From the NCBI GenBank assembly GCA_022711435.1, contig JAKLFB010000004.1, positions 1 through 64,000 on the forward strand: a DNA stretch of 64,000 bases, read 5' to 3'. The translations under genes and the position numbers were made by a program. The number at the start of each line of letters is the position of its first letter. Within the stretch, counting starts at the first letter, position 1. Shown in pieces: positions 22,901 through 31,448 of the stretch. The notes beneath the pieces were generated by a model. That model worked only from the letters and a program-made list of their open reading frames with translations. It was not told the origin of the DNA and did no database searches. This DNA is from Verrucomicrobiota bacterium (GTDB taxonomy: Bacteria; Verrucomicrobiota; Verrucomicrobiia; Limisphaerales; UBA1319).

Positions 22901-24557
22901 GCAGGCGCAGCCAGGTGTGCGGGTAGTTGGCGGGGAAGGATCCGGACAGCTTGGTCGCGCCATTGGTGGCGACGCGCGCCTGGAAATAGCAGCCGCTGAT
23001 GCCGGGTGTGGCCATGACGCTGATCGAGCGGGCGCCGGGGGCGAGGCTCTCGCGCGCCGCCAGCCCGGCCTCGGACCATGCGTCCGCCAGGCTCAGCGAG
23101 TCCAGTCGAACGCGGAAATCGAAATCGCCTGTCTGCTCCTGATACCAGAACTGCGCCTCGTCTCGATTGCCGCCCAGGTCGGCCCCGCCGCCCGAAAGGT
23201 CCATCCCATCGGCAACGATCCGCGCGCTGCCGGGCGGCGACGGGTCCCCGATCGCAGCGGGCGTGTAGATCCAGGCGGTGAACTGCAGGGCGGAGTCGGG
23301 AGCAATCACATGGCCGGCTGCCGACAGATCCGCCACGCCGCTGACCGTCAGCGTATAGACCTCCCCGTCGACCAGCCCGGCCACGTCCAGCATCACATGC
23401 GCCTGATCGGGCTCGAGCGTTGCGCCCAGGATCGCGACGCTGCCGCTTCGGCCAGCGATTGAATAATGGGCAGGATTCGTGGCGGTTGCCGGCTGCAGCT
23501 TCTCCGAAAAGCCAGCCTTCACTCGCGCCAGACCCATCGACTGCGCCTCGATCAGGACCGGCGGAGCTGTATCGGGTATGACCGAAAGGACAGCCGTGCG
23601 GCTGGTGACGACGCAGCTCACGCCCTGGGCCGTGTTCGATGCGACCAGAAAGAACTCGCTGCCGTTATCTGCCAGGGCGGCCGAGGCGATCGTGCAGGTC
23701 ATGCCTGTCGCGCCGGCCAGAATCTGGCCGTTCCGAAACCATTGGATGGCCGGGAACGGGCTGCCGTGGACGCCGGCGACAAAGGCGGCGGGCGCCAGCT
23801 CGTTCACCGCCAGATCGTCCGGGTGGCGGGCGATCGCCGCCGGCGCATCAAGCGCGACCTCGCCGCTGACGGCGTAGATCCCCGTCGACTGCGCGGCCGT
23901 GGCTTTCGAGAATCGAATGCTTGCCAGCGGCCGGTTCGACTCGCTCATCCGAGCGGCCAGGTCGATCGTTGTCTGGTAAAATCTCGGATTGCTCGGCGCG
24001 CCCTGGGTGGCGCCCGTGGTGAGGTTGATCCGCTCGACCCCGGCCAGCGCATAGCCGCTGTTGTTGAACCAGTCGGGCGCGTTGTAGGCGACGGCGATGC
24101 TGCTGCCGTCCGTGAACTGCAGCGTGAGGTTCGGCGAGCCGCCGCCGCTGGCCGAGTGGGCGATCACGGCAATCCGGCTGTAGACCGCCGGCGCCGCCAG
24201 CGCCAGGGTTCCTTCGCTGACTCCCGTGCCGCTGCTCAGCACCAGCGCGTTGGGGGCGCTGTAGGGCTGGAATTGAAACACCGTCCCATCGCCCATCGCA
24301 CTGGTGAAAACGCCCGATGCCGGCAAGCCATACGACTTGCCCGGCAGCCCGCTCTGATAGAAGGCAAGGTTCTCCCCCGGATTCAGCTCGGATGCAGCTC
24401 CATGAAAGGGCGGCCCGGATGCGTCCTTCTCGATCACGACATCCCAGTTGAAGCCGGTGAGCGCGATCGGCCTCATGTCCGCGGCGCGGATGCCGATCAG
24501 CGCGCCCCCCAACAGAGCCGCTGCAGCCGCCCAGCGCCGACCCAATCCAATCGTCAT
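16917..24557 (-). CDS. Giant secreted lamin-tail/CotH protein
   Basis: This 2546-residue exported protein has a signal peptide of about 25 residues ending in GIRAAD. An Ig-like and DUF1349/laminin-G-like region follows (about 30-620). Then come three lamin-tail domains (near residues 632, 790 and 919, each starting with a V-I-N/S-E-I-M-type strand), a chitobiase/Ig-like module (about 1250-1330), and a CotH kinase-like domain (about 1376-1750). Three more lamin-tail domains lie near 1850, 2172 and 2320, before a closing module that ends in [10 protein letters not shown]. The CotH core is recognisable: [20 protein letters not shown] followed by FDLDW. CotH-type proteins can phosphorylate protein partners; here that is inference. 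It sits between pseudopilin and GspE-like genes, which suggests a secreted substrate. Confidence 0.85.
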   Translation of the reverse strand: MTIGLGRRWAAAAALLGGALIGIRAADMRPIALTGFNWDVVIEKDASGPPFHGAASELNPGENLAFYQSGLPGKSYGLPASGVFTSAMGDGTVFQFQPYSAPNALVLSSGTGVSEGTLALAAPAVYSRIAVIAHSASGGGSPNLTLQFTDGSSIAVAYNAPDWFNNSGYALAGVERINLTTGATQGAPSNPRFYQTTIDLAARMSESNRPLASIRFSKATAAQSTGIYAVSGEVALDAPAAIARHPDDLAVNELAPAAFVAGVHGSPFPAIQWFRNGQILAGATGMTCTIASAALADNGSEFFLVASNTAQGVSCVVTSRTAVLSVIPDTAPPVLIEAQSMGLARVKAGFSEKLQPATATNPAHYSIAGRSGSVAILGATLEPDQAHVMLDVAGLVDGEVYTLTVSGVADLSAAGHVIAPDSALQFTAWIYTPAAIGDPSPPGSARIVADGMDLSGGGADLGGNRDEAQFWYQEQTGDFDFRVRLDSLSLADAWSEAGLAARESLAPGARSISVMATPGISGCYFQARVATNGATKLSGSFPANYPHTWLRLRRQGDAFSGFAGFDGSGWVLLGAVNAALPPTVYFGFGVSSHDSNRTATAAFRDFSAVTNGSVAGLPDIEALGQCSRLTSLVISEIMYHPADDRLEYVEIFNSRAEPEDLSGCELGGSIRYTFPPGSAIPGGGFLVVAGSPADFRSAYGIDAVLGPFTGSLPNSEGVVTFRNQAGGLFLEVEYADRDPWPVAADGAGHSLALKRPSLGEGNPLAWGPSDSIGGSPGRIDPWEPDPARTVLINEFLARTDPPDRDSIELYNHGAQAVDLSGCVLTDDPSANRFVIPAGTVIPPRGFLCFSETDLGFALDAAGETIVLKNAAGTRVLDAVRFDGQESGVATGRSPDGSKELFRLAVWTPGAANAPPRVHDVAINEIMYHPISGDDDGQYIELFNSGANAVNLGGWTLSGAVSFVFPEHVVIEPGAYIVVARSAARLRSQYPALNAANTIGDFTGKLSGRGERLVLSKADLLIRTSDIGETVTNRIRVAVDEVAYGTGGRWPRWADGGGSSLELIDPRTHHRSPSHWADSDETRKAPWASISAAGRIDNGNVSADQLQVLLLGAGECLVDNVEVLGPSGANLIANSTFEAGASGWVAEGAESMSGIETAEGFNSLRSYRIRALDRGDNQVNRVRTPLTSALASGTTNVAIRASVRWLKGHPEILLRLRGNWLECAAEMVLPIGPGTPGARNSRFAANGPPAITEVKHSPLLPAAAQPILVTARAQDPDGLASVTLKCRVDPASAYSSIGMNDAGAGGDAIPGDGIYTATIPGQAAGATVAFCVQATDSNSVPATAVLPADAPARECLVQVGEAQPTGNLPVYRLWMTQATLNKWTSRHKLDNTPLDVTFVLGNSRAIYNAQALYAGSPYIAPGYSGPASSRCGYSISFPEDDRFLGDTDLVLDWPGGHGNETTAMQEQMGYWIADRLNLPYSHRYTIRLHVNGVTDDARQVAFEAVIQPSGRFVDAWSPGDPDGQLFKIDRAFEFNDSGGLVADPQPRLQDFTTIGGAKKRERYRWTFLPRAADRANDFTNLFALVDALNSTAPEPYTSSTFGQVDVEQWMRIFAVEHIIVNFDAYGHKIGKNMYAYRPDRGRWQLYMFDLDWLMLAAMLHRADYAASSAPLFESEDPTISAMYAFPPFARAFWRAVEDAVHGPLDAANCNPLMDAKYRSLIANGIAWCDRQALTPPTAVKQWFSDRRAFLQSQLAAVAAPFAVHTSVPVSNGAGLMTGTAPVGVRTIWINGVEWNVTWPSVTGWAAQVPLRPGTNEFLVEGRDGRGQPLPGASQSVSVAYSGPAASPAGDVVIHEIMFDPMMPDAEFVELYNRSSSRAHDLSGCELNGLAYRFPGGTFIGPQSFLVLAKDRTAFNMAYGRNMAVFDQYDGHLQQDGETLSLLEPVAASGPERVIDRVRYEAAAPWPAPVPGSSLQLRDASQDNSRAANWSIVATNLPAEPAWAYFWTNGTATSSRFYIYLQNPGSIYIDDVRFVAGSTPDTGPNILANGGFESALSGSWTLTANFAESALSTAVKRSGSSSLRLVAAAGGSGSGNSMYQTISPSLVTGQPCALSFWYLPTGQGGPLTLRLSGYGVDATLDPSAALPSGSALATPGSPNSVSAALPAFPLIWLNEAQPENLTGPADNAGEREPWIELYNAGTNGISLENFFLSRSYTNLAQWAFPSNALLDPGAFMVVWCDGQTHQTAPNAFHAGFRLSSSAGQIALSRLIGNTVQIVDYLTYTNLAANSSYGDVPDGQPFYRRAMYRATPGDVNSDAMPPIDVRINEWMAENTAFALNPRTGRFDDWFELYNPAGEPAELAGYYLTDDLGNPFQYRIPAGCRMPARGFLLVWADGEPGASSAGGPDLHVDFKLDKDGEAIGLFAPDGSAIDAIVFESQTANVSEGLYPDGQILRLSMPIPTPGQPNVIPPAIVPPVVSGFEQGPDGAVRLTVPTSPGHTYCIEFTDDLSAPAWTPLEPSWFAISEEATFVDDAPNGSQRFYRIVLIE

Positions 24558-24603
24558 GAAAAGAATCTCGCGTGGATCGCGCGCGCTGGCCAGCCAAGAA
24601 TCG

Positions 24604-25467
<864 letters not shown>

Positions 25468-25827
25468 AAACTCGTGCCATACCCAACCCCAGTCACACTG
25501 CATTGGCGAGCCTAAAATCACCCCATCGCTGCATTCGGTCAATGCCAGCTTGCCAACGTCGGTGTCCGATTCAGGGACCGAACCGGGGCCTGCATCGACA
25601 AACGGTCGGTCACCGAGACAAAGCAGCGTCTTTGGCTGTTGATACTCAATTGGTTAACGGTGGTTTTCCGCAGCCACAATCGATCCGCGATTTATCTTGC
25701 TCCTCGAACACAGATCGGCTAGAAAAAGGCGAACCTTGGCAAAAAATCAATTGCGGCAAGATAGCAAAGAGCCCGGTGTGATGGGCTCAAGCAAAGTCAA
25801 CATAACCAGATTCAACAGCGAACCACG
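25468..25827. other. Divergent intergenic region
   Basis: This 360-base gap lies between the leftward pseudopilin gene and the rightward PEP-CTERM gene. The right half is AT-richer than its surroundings, as expected for promoters. GAGCCC/GGGCTC forms a 6-bp hairpin near 25770-25789, just ahead of the PEP-CTERM leader. No gene is supported. Confidence 0.45.
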
Positions 25828-26709
25828 ATGAAACAGATTCTATCTTTCTTGCTGGTCACGGCCCTTTCGGTGGCCGCCGCCCGTGCTGCCGACATCACGT
25901 GGGTCACCTTGCATCCGGCGGAGAATACACCTTCCGGGGATGCGGCCGCGGCGGGTTTCACGACCGCGCCCGATATCGGCTACACCCAACTGCTGACGGC
26001 CAACGGCCATAATGTCACCCGCTACGTGTCCACGGGCGCTCCCGACACAGCCCTGCTCAATGCCGCCGACCTCGTCATTATCGGCCGGTCGGTCCCCAGC
26101 GGAGACTACCAAGACGATCCCGAGACCGCGACGTGGAATGGCATCACCGCCCCGATGATGATCGTCAATGGCTATGTCACGCGCAGCTCTCGATTGGGAT
26201 TGGCGAGCGGCACCACCCTGCCCGACACGACCGGATCGATCAGCCTGGCGATCAACGATCCCTCCCACCCCGTCTTTTCCGGGATCGCCCTGAACCCGGA
26301 CAATACGATGGCGAATTCCTACGCCAATATTGTCTCCTTCAATGCGACGACCCAGCGGGGCATCTCGGTAATCAATGACCCGCTCGCGGGCGGCGGGCAG
26401 GTTCTCGCGACCGTCGCGACGGCTGGCGACCCAGCCGTGGGCGGCACCATCATTGCCGAGTGGCAGGCCGGGGCGACCTTGGCCACGAGTCCCGCCGACA
26501 CGCTGGGCGGCCATCGGTTGGCCTTCCTGACCGGCAGCCGAGAGGCTTCCGGCCTGACGTCCCATGGCGCGGGTATCTTCGATCTTACGCCCGATGGCAC
26601 CCAGCTGTTCCTGAACGCGGTGAGCTACATGGCAATCCCCGAACCGTCGATCGCGTTCCTGTTGCCGCTGGGCGGGCTGGCCCTGCTTTGGCGGCGCCGC
26701 CGGGCCTGA
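25828..26709 (+). CDS. PEP-CTERM exported protein
   Basis: The 293-residue protein has a clear signal peptide (MKQILSFLLVTALSVAAARA) and ends with a full PEP-CTERM sorting signal: IPEP, a hydrophobic helix and the basic tail WRRRRA (about residues 270-293). Such proteins are recognised by an exosortase and placed at the cell surface or in exopolysaccharide. The middle resembles a ThuA/glutamine-amidotransferase-like fold (LVIIGRSVPSGDY, MMIVNGYV), without an obvious active site. A strong intrinsic terminator follows. Confidence 0.88.
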   Translation: MKQILSFLLVTALSVAAARAADITWVTLHPAENTPSGDAAAAGFTTAPDIGYTQLLTANGHNVTRYVSTGAPDTALLNAADLVIIGRSVPSGDYQDDPETATWNGITAPMMIVNGYVTRSSRLGLASGTTLPDTTGSISLAINDPSHPVFSGIALNPDNTMANSYANIVSFNATTQRGISVINDPLAGGGQVLATVATAGDPAVGGTIIAEWQAGATLATSPADTLGGHRLAFLTGSREASGLTSHGAGIFDLTPDGTQLFLNAVSYMAIPEPSIAFLLPLGGLALLWRRRRA

Positions 26710-26742
26710 CGAGGCCTCCTGGATCCATTCTGTCTTCCTCAT

Positions 26743-26778
26743 GGGAGCGGGCGTTGATTCGGCTCGCTCCCTTTTTTT
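26743..26778 (+). terminator. Intrinsic terminator
   Basis: GGGAGCGGGC (26743-26752) pairs with GCTCGCTCCC (26762-26771), ten pairs with one G-U, across a 9-base loop. Seven T residues follow at once. It lies 34 bases after the PEP-CTERM stop and ahead of the dehydrogenase gene, so these two genes are separate transcripts. Confidence 0.85.
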
Positions 26779-26877
26779 GTCCTGTTATGCTTTGATCCCT
26801 GACGGCTTGGCCTGGCTGCCTGCTCGGTGTCTGCGGGGTGCGCGGGCTGGAGTGTAAATGTACGATTCTTTGTTGCC

Positions 26878-28236
26878 ATGACTGAAATTCCAGAGTCCTT
26901 TTCGCTCGCAGAAGCCCTCCAAGCCGCCGACCAGACGCGCTGCCTGGAAATCGGCGCGGGCGTCATCGGCGCCGCGCCCCGGGTCTTTCGCCAGCAGTTC
27001 GGGCAGCGCCCCGCCATCATCGTCGCCGATCTCAACACCTTTCCCGCAGCCGGGCAGGCCGTTGCGGAGGCGTTCCGAGCGGCGGGGCATCCGATGCTCG
27101 AACCGTTCCTCTTTCGCGTGCCGGATCTGCATGCCGAGCACAGCCATGTCGAGGAGCTCGAGTCAGTGCTGCGCCCGCATTCGGCGATCGCGGTTGCGGT
27201 GGGATCGGGCACGATCAACGACATGACCAAGCTGGCCTCCCACCGGCTGGAACGTCCGTATCTGTGCGTCGCCACTGCCGCCTCCATGGACGGCTACACC
27301 GCCTATGGCGCGTCCATCACTTTCGAGGGCTCCAAGCAGACGTTCTTCTGCCCGGCGCCGGCCGCCGTCGTCGCGGACCTGGATGTGATCCGGGCCGCGC
27401 CCGGCCTGATGAACTCCTGGGGCTATGCCGACCTGCTGGCCAAAGTCCCCGCAGGCGCGGATTGGATGCTTGCGGACGCACTGGGGCTGGATCCGATCGA
27501 CCGGCGGGCCTGGGCGATGGTCCAGAGCCGGCTGCGCGATTTCGTGGCCGACCCCGCCGGGATCCGCGATCGCAGTCCGGCGACAACGAGCCGTTTGATC
27601 GAGGGTTTGATGCTCGGCGGCTTCGCCATGCAGGCTTCCAAGTCGACACGAGTCGCCTCGGGCGCCGAGCACTTGTTCAGCCACCTGTGGGACATGCAGC
27701 ATCACACCCACAACGGGGCCGCACCCTCTCACGGGTTCAAGGTCGGCATCGGAACGCTGGCATCGACGGCCCTGCATGAGCGTCTGCTGGCCTCGCCCCT
27801 GGAGCAGCTCGATGTGGAAGCGTGCTGCGCGGCCTGGCCCAGCCTCGATGCGTGGCTTGCGCGGGCCCGCGAGTGGCTCGGCGCCGGCAACCTGCTCGGC
27901 GTGGCAACCCGTGAATTCTCCGCCAAGTATCCGACTGCGGCCCAGCTGCGCGAGCAATTGTTGCGGATCAAGGCCCATTGGCCCGATCTGCGCGAGCGGC
28001 TCCGGGCCCAGCTGCTGCCCCTGGATGCACTGCGCCGGATGCTGCGCGAGGCCGGCGCCCCCGTCGATCCGGAAGAAATCGGGATCGACCGCAGGCGGCT
28101 GCGGCAAGCCTTCTGGCAGGCGTCCCTCATCCGCAACCGCTTCGTCGTGCTCGACCTCGCTGTGCGCACCGGCTCGCTCGACGCCTGCATGGACCACATC
28201 TTCGGCCCGGACGGCCTCTGGCCCATCCGGGAATAG
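26878..28236 (+). CDS. Glycerol-1-phosphate dehydrogenase, AraM/EgsA type
   Basis: The 452-residue enzyme is in the iron/zinc alcohol dehydrogenase superfamily. The NAD-binding turn VGSGTINDMTK is the AraM signature. Metal ligands are visible in YADLLAK (Asp), GAEHLFSH (His) and SHGFKVG (His). Family members reduce dihydroxyacetone phosphate to sn-glycerol 1-phosphate, the stereochemistry of archaeal-type lipids. I chose the Met at 26878, just before family similarity starts. The tail beyond about residue 330 is longer than the catalytic core needs but matches bacterial homologues. It converges on the mgtE gene. Confidence 0.85.
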   Translation: MTEIPESFSLAEALQAADQTRCLEIGAGVIGAAPRVFRQQFGQRPAIIVADLNTFPAAGQAVAEAFRAAGHPMLEPFLFRVPDLHAEHSHVEELESVLRPHSAIAVAVGSGTINDMTKLASHRLERPYLCVATAASMDGYTAYGASITFEGSKQTFFCPAPAAVVADLDVIRAAPGLMNSWGYADLLAKVPAGADWMLADALGLDPIDRRAWAMVQSRLRDFVADPAGIRDRSPATTSRLIEGLMLGGFAMQASKSTRVASGAEHLFSHLWDMQHHTHNGAAPSHGFKVGIGTLASTALHERLLASPLEQLDVEACCAAWPSLDAWLARAREWLGAGNLLGVATREFSAKYPTAAQLREQLLRIKAHWPDLRERLRAQLLPLDALRRMLREAGAPVDPEEIGIDRRRLRQAFWQASLIRNRFVVLDLAVRTGSLDACMDHIFGPDGLWPIRE

Positions 28237-28367
28237 CCGCTGCAACCGCCGTCCACTTTCCATCACGCCTCTGCAGCCCATCCCGGGGAAGCGAACCGCC
28301 CCACGCGGCGTGCGGTCGATCCGGTCTCTCACCCCGCCGGGGCGGCCACCCTGCAGCAGGAATCCCC

Positions 28368-29696
28368 TCACAGAGGCGGCGCGAGGTGCAGCGCGATGGC
28401 CGCCAGCCCGAGGAAGAAGAAGAAGCCGCCCACATCGGTCACGGTCGTGAGGAAGATGCTCGAGGCGAGGGCCGGATCCACACGGAGCAGCTTGAGGCCG
28501 AGCGGGATCACCACGCCGGACAGCGCGGCGGCCAACTGGTTCAGGAGCATGGCGGCTCCCGCCACCAGTCCCAGGAGGGCGCTGCCTTTCCAGGCCCAGC
28601 CGATGAGGCCAACGATCAGGCCTATGGCGAGCCCGTTGACTAGGCCCAGCGTGATCTCCTTGAGCAGCGCCTTGCGGCCTTCGCCCGGCGAGATCTCGCC
28701 CAGGGCCAGATCGCGAATGATGACGGTCAGAGTCTGCATGCCTGCATTGCCGCCCTGCCCGGCGATGATGGGCAGAAACACGGCGAGCGCCGTCCACCGG
28801 GCGATCGTGCCCTCGAACAGGTTGACTACGGCGGCCGCGGCGAATGCGGTCGACAGATTGACGCAAAGCCAAGGCAGCCGCCGGCCGATCGACTTGCGCC
28901 ACGGCGTGAGGGCGCGCTCTTCGCCGGAGAGCCCGACCATCAACTGCATGTCCTCGGTGGCCTCCTTGCGGGCGATCGCCAGCGCGTCGCTGGCCTTGAC
29001 CACCCCCACGAGCCGGCCTTCGGCGTCGAGCACCGGAAGCCCCAAGTAGTGGTAGTGCTCGAATTGCCGCGCCAGCTCCTCCTGGTCAATCTCGGCGCGC
29101 ACGCTCTTCACGTCCCGGTTCATGATCTCGCCCATGCGCCGCTCGGCCCGGCGGAACACCAGGTCGCGCAGGCTGACGATGCCGACCAGGCGCTGGGCCC
29201 CATCCGTGACGTACAGGTAGGCCACATCCTCGGTGCGCTCCTGCTCCGCGCGCGAGCGGAGCAACTGGCGCACCTCTTCCACGGTGGTGCCCTCGTGCAG
29301 CGCGATGAAGCGATTGGACATGATGCCCCCGGCCGTGTCCTCGGGGTAGCGAAGCAGTGCGCGGATGCTCGAAGCGTGCTCGGGAGGCAGAGCGGCCAGG
29401 GTATCGCGGCGCATGGCCGGCGCAAGCTCCTGGACAATGTCGGCCGCCTTGGGCGCGGCCGCGTGCCGCAACAGGCCGGCCAGCGCTCCGGGCGCCAGAT
29501 CGGAAACCAGCTCCCGCACTTTATCCGGCTCCACCTCGGCGAGCGCCGCGCCGGCCTTCTCCGGCGGGAGCGCCCGGAGCAGCGCGCGAGCCTCCTCGTT
29601 CGATAGCCGCTGCAGATGGTCTGCCAGGTCGGCCGCGTGCCAGTTCAGATACTCGTCGTGAGACACGGAGGATTGCATATCGGAGCTCAATGTCAT
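28368..29696 (-). CDS. mgtE: Magnesium transporter MgtE
   Basis: The 442-residue protein has the MgtE order: an N-terminal superhelical domain (about 10-110), two CBS domains (about 115-235) starting at RYPEDTAGGIMS, a connecting helix, and five membrane helices (about 270-440). The pore signature FLPIIAGQGGNAGMQT is intact. It is a homodimeric Mg2+ channel gated by cytoplasmic Mg2+ through the CBS domains. The start at 29696 avoids an improbable Pro/Gly-rich lead. No M-box riboswitch is visible in the 80 bases upstream. Confidence 0.93.
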   Translation of the reverse strand: MTLSSDMQSSVSHDEYLNWHAADLADHLQRLSNEEARALLRALPPEKAGAALAEVEPDKVRELVSDLAPGALAGLLRHAAAPKAADIVQELAPAMRRDTLAALPPEHASSIRALLRYPEDTAGGIMSNRFIALHEGTTVEEVRQLLRSRAEQERTEDVAYLYVTDGAQRLVGIVSLRDLVFRRAERRMGEIMNRDVKSVRAEIDQEELARQFEHYHYLGLPVLDAEGRLVGVVKASDALAIARKEATEDMQLMVGLSGEERALTPWRKSIGRRLPWLCVNLSTAFAAAAVVNLFEGTIARWTALAVFLPIIAGQGGNAGMQTLTVIIRDLALGEISPGEGRKALLKEITLGLVNGLAIGLIVGLIGWAWKGSALLGLVAGAAMLLNQLAAALSGVVIPLGLKLLRVDPALASSIFLTTVTDVGGFFFFLGLAAIALHLAPPL

Positions 29697-29776
29697 GGTT
29701 CTGCTGTGGTCACCAGGTAGGAGGTTGTCATCGGCGGCGCGCGTGCCCGGGGGCATGCTTCGCCCCGGCGGGCAGC

Positions 29777-31408
29777 TCAAGAGGGAGTGGCCGGCGGCGA
29801 TGTCTCAGAACCCGGGGGTTGGGACTCGGCCGGCTGGTCGCCCAGCGGCCCTTCATCCGGGCGATCGCCCGGTTCGGAGGAAGGATTGAGGTTGGCCGTG
29901 ATCTTGAATAAATCGGGCCGGCGATCCAGGCGCGGCGTCACTGTGCCGCCGCTGCGCGCCGCGTGCAGATCGTCGAGGTCCAAGTCGCAGATGAGAACGG
30001 TTTCCTCGTTGGAATCGGCCTCCGCATGGATGGCGTCCCGGGCAAACGCGAAATCCGAAGGCGTCAGCACGCAAGCCTGGCCGTATTGGATATCGACGTT
30101 GTCGACGTCCGGCAGATTGCCGACGTTTCCGGCCAGGGCGAGGTAGATCTGGTTCTCGATCGCGCGAGCCTGGGCGCAATACCGCACCCGGAGATACCCT
30201 TGCCGATTATCGGTGCAGAACGGAACGAAAATGATTTCCGCGCCTTGGTCGGCCAGGTAGCGGGCTGTTTCGGGGAACTCGATGTCGTAGCAGATGAGCA
30301 CGCCGATCTTGCATGCCGGCGTATCGATCACGTGCAGCGTTTTGCCGCCGGTCAATCCCCACCAGGTGCGTTCGTCAGGGGTGACATGCAGCTTCGGCTG
30401 GGGCACCACCAAGCCGTTGGGAAGGCAGACATAGCTCACGTTCAGGAGGCGCTCGTGATCCCGCACGGGGTGGCTGCCGGCGATGACGGTCAACCCCGAC
30501 CGTTTCGCGAGGCCTTTGACCAGGTCGACGATTTTGCCGGTGTATCCCGCCAGCCGCTGCATGCCCTCTTGTGGCGAGCGAGCGCCCGTTTGCGATAAGA
30601 GCTGAAGCGTGAACAGCTCCGGAAACAAAACGAAATCTGAGTCGTAGTCGGCCGCGACATCGACAAAATAGGTGACCTGCCGGGCGAAGTCGGCAAAGGA
30701 CTTGATCTTGCGCATCTGATATTGAACGCAGCCCACCCGGACCTTTCGGCTGGCCTGATCCGGCCGCCGGTAATCCGGGTTGAGCCACTCGATGAGGCTG
30801 GCATAATCGCGGCTCCGGGGATCTCGAAGGTAATGGGGCATCACCCCCCGCAAAATGAAGCCCTCGCGCAGTTGGAAGCTCAGCACCAGATCCTTGAATT
30901 CGCCGTCCGCCACCCGATAGGCGTATTCCTCGGGCGACATTTTGTCGGCGTGCTCCGCAAAATTCCAGAGGCGCCCGCCGGCGAGGATTCGCCGTTTGTT
31001 GAGGTGGCGGCACAGTTGGCGCCGCGCCGCGTAAAGGGCGGCGCCCACGCCCAGCCCGCGCGAATCCGGATGCACATACACGTCCGCGCCGTAGAGAGTG
31101 TCGGCGTTGGGATTGTGGTTGGTGAAATAGCCGCTGTCAGTGATGCCGGCCCACGTGTGGTGCCGCAGAGGATCCGGGCCCAGATCCACAAGCAACGAGG
31201 AGGCGGCACCCACAATCTCTCCATTCACCTCTGCCACCAGTTGGCCCTGGGGAAATATCCGCAGATGGCTCCGCAGGTGGGATTCCCCCCAAACCACGTT
31301 TTCATTGGCAAGAACAGGATATGCATCGCGGTTCAGCTTCATCAAGGCAGGGATATCCTCCCGCGCTGCCTCTCGCACTTTCACCCCGGCTCGTGTCTTG
31401 GTGTTCAT
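29777..31408 (-). CDS. GNAT acetyltransferase-nitrilase fusion
   Basis: This 543-residue cytoplasmic protein joins an N-terminal GNAT acyltransferase domain (about 8-200, acetyl-CoA loop near RGLGVGAAL) to a carbon-nitrogen hydrolase domain (about 222-500). The hydrolase triad is complete: Glu264 (FPELFTL), Lys339 (PKLHVTPDER) and Cys373 (LICYDIEFPE). Fused proteins of this layout are widespread but poorly characterised; amide hydrolysis with acyl transfer is inferred. The start at 31408 has AAGG five bases ahead. The last 45 residues are a Pro/Ser-rich tail. It lies between the alginate lyase-like gene (gap 40) and mgtE (gap 80). Confidence 0.88.
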   Translation of the reverse strand: MNTKTRAGVKVREAAREDIPALMKLNRDAYPVLANENVVWGESHLRSHLRIFPQGQLVAEVNGEIVGAASSLLVDLGPDPLRHHTWAGITDSGYFTNHNPNADTLYGADVYVHPDSRGLGVGAALYAARRQLCRHLNKRRILAGGRLWNFAEHADKMSPEEYAYRVADGEFKDLVLSFQLREGFILRGVMPHYLRDPRSRDYASLIEWLNPDYRRPDQASRKVRVGCVQYQMRKIKSFADFARQVTYFVDVAADYDSDFVLFPELFTLQLLSQTGARSPQEGMQRLAGYTGKIVDLVKGLAKRSGLTVIAGSHPVRDHERLLNVSYVCLPNGLVVPQPKLHVTPDERTWWGLTGGKTLHVIDTPACKIGVLICYDIEFPETARYLADQGAEIIFVPFCTDNRQGYLRVRYCAQARAIENQIYLALAGNVGNLPDVDNVDIQYGQACVLTPSDFAFARDAIHAEADSNEETVLICDLDLDDLHAARSGGTVTPRLDRRPDLFKITANLNPSSEPGDRPDEGPLGDQPAESQPPGSETSPPATPS

Positions 31409-31448
31409 GATGCCTTGCAGCCCCTTTCGACGCGATGCACAGATTCGC

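Noticed and set aside
25734..25756. Possible sigma-54 promoter (TTGGCA ... TTGC) ahead of the PEP-CTERM gene
   Set aside because: The spacing between the GG and GC elements is about three bases too long for a sigma-54 site.
25735..25800. Possible c-di-GMP riboswitch upstream of the PEP-CTERM gene
   Set aside because: Only a GCAAAG-like fragment and one short hairpin are present; the remaining conserved blocks are missing.
27163..28902. 579-codon frame opposite the dehydrogenase and mgtE genes
   Set aside because: It crosses two well-supported genes and has no coherent domain.
29697..29776. M-box riboswitch ahead of mgtE
   Set aside because: The gap is only 80 bases and none of the M-box conserved blocks is seen.
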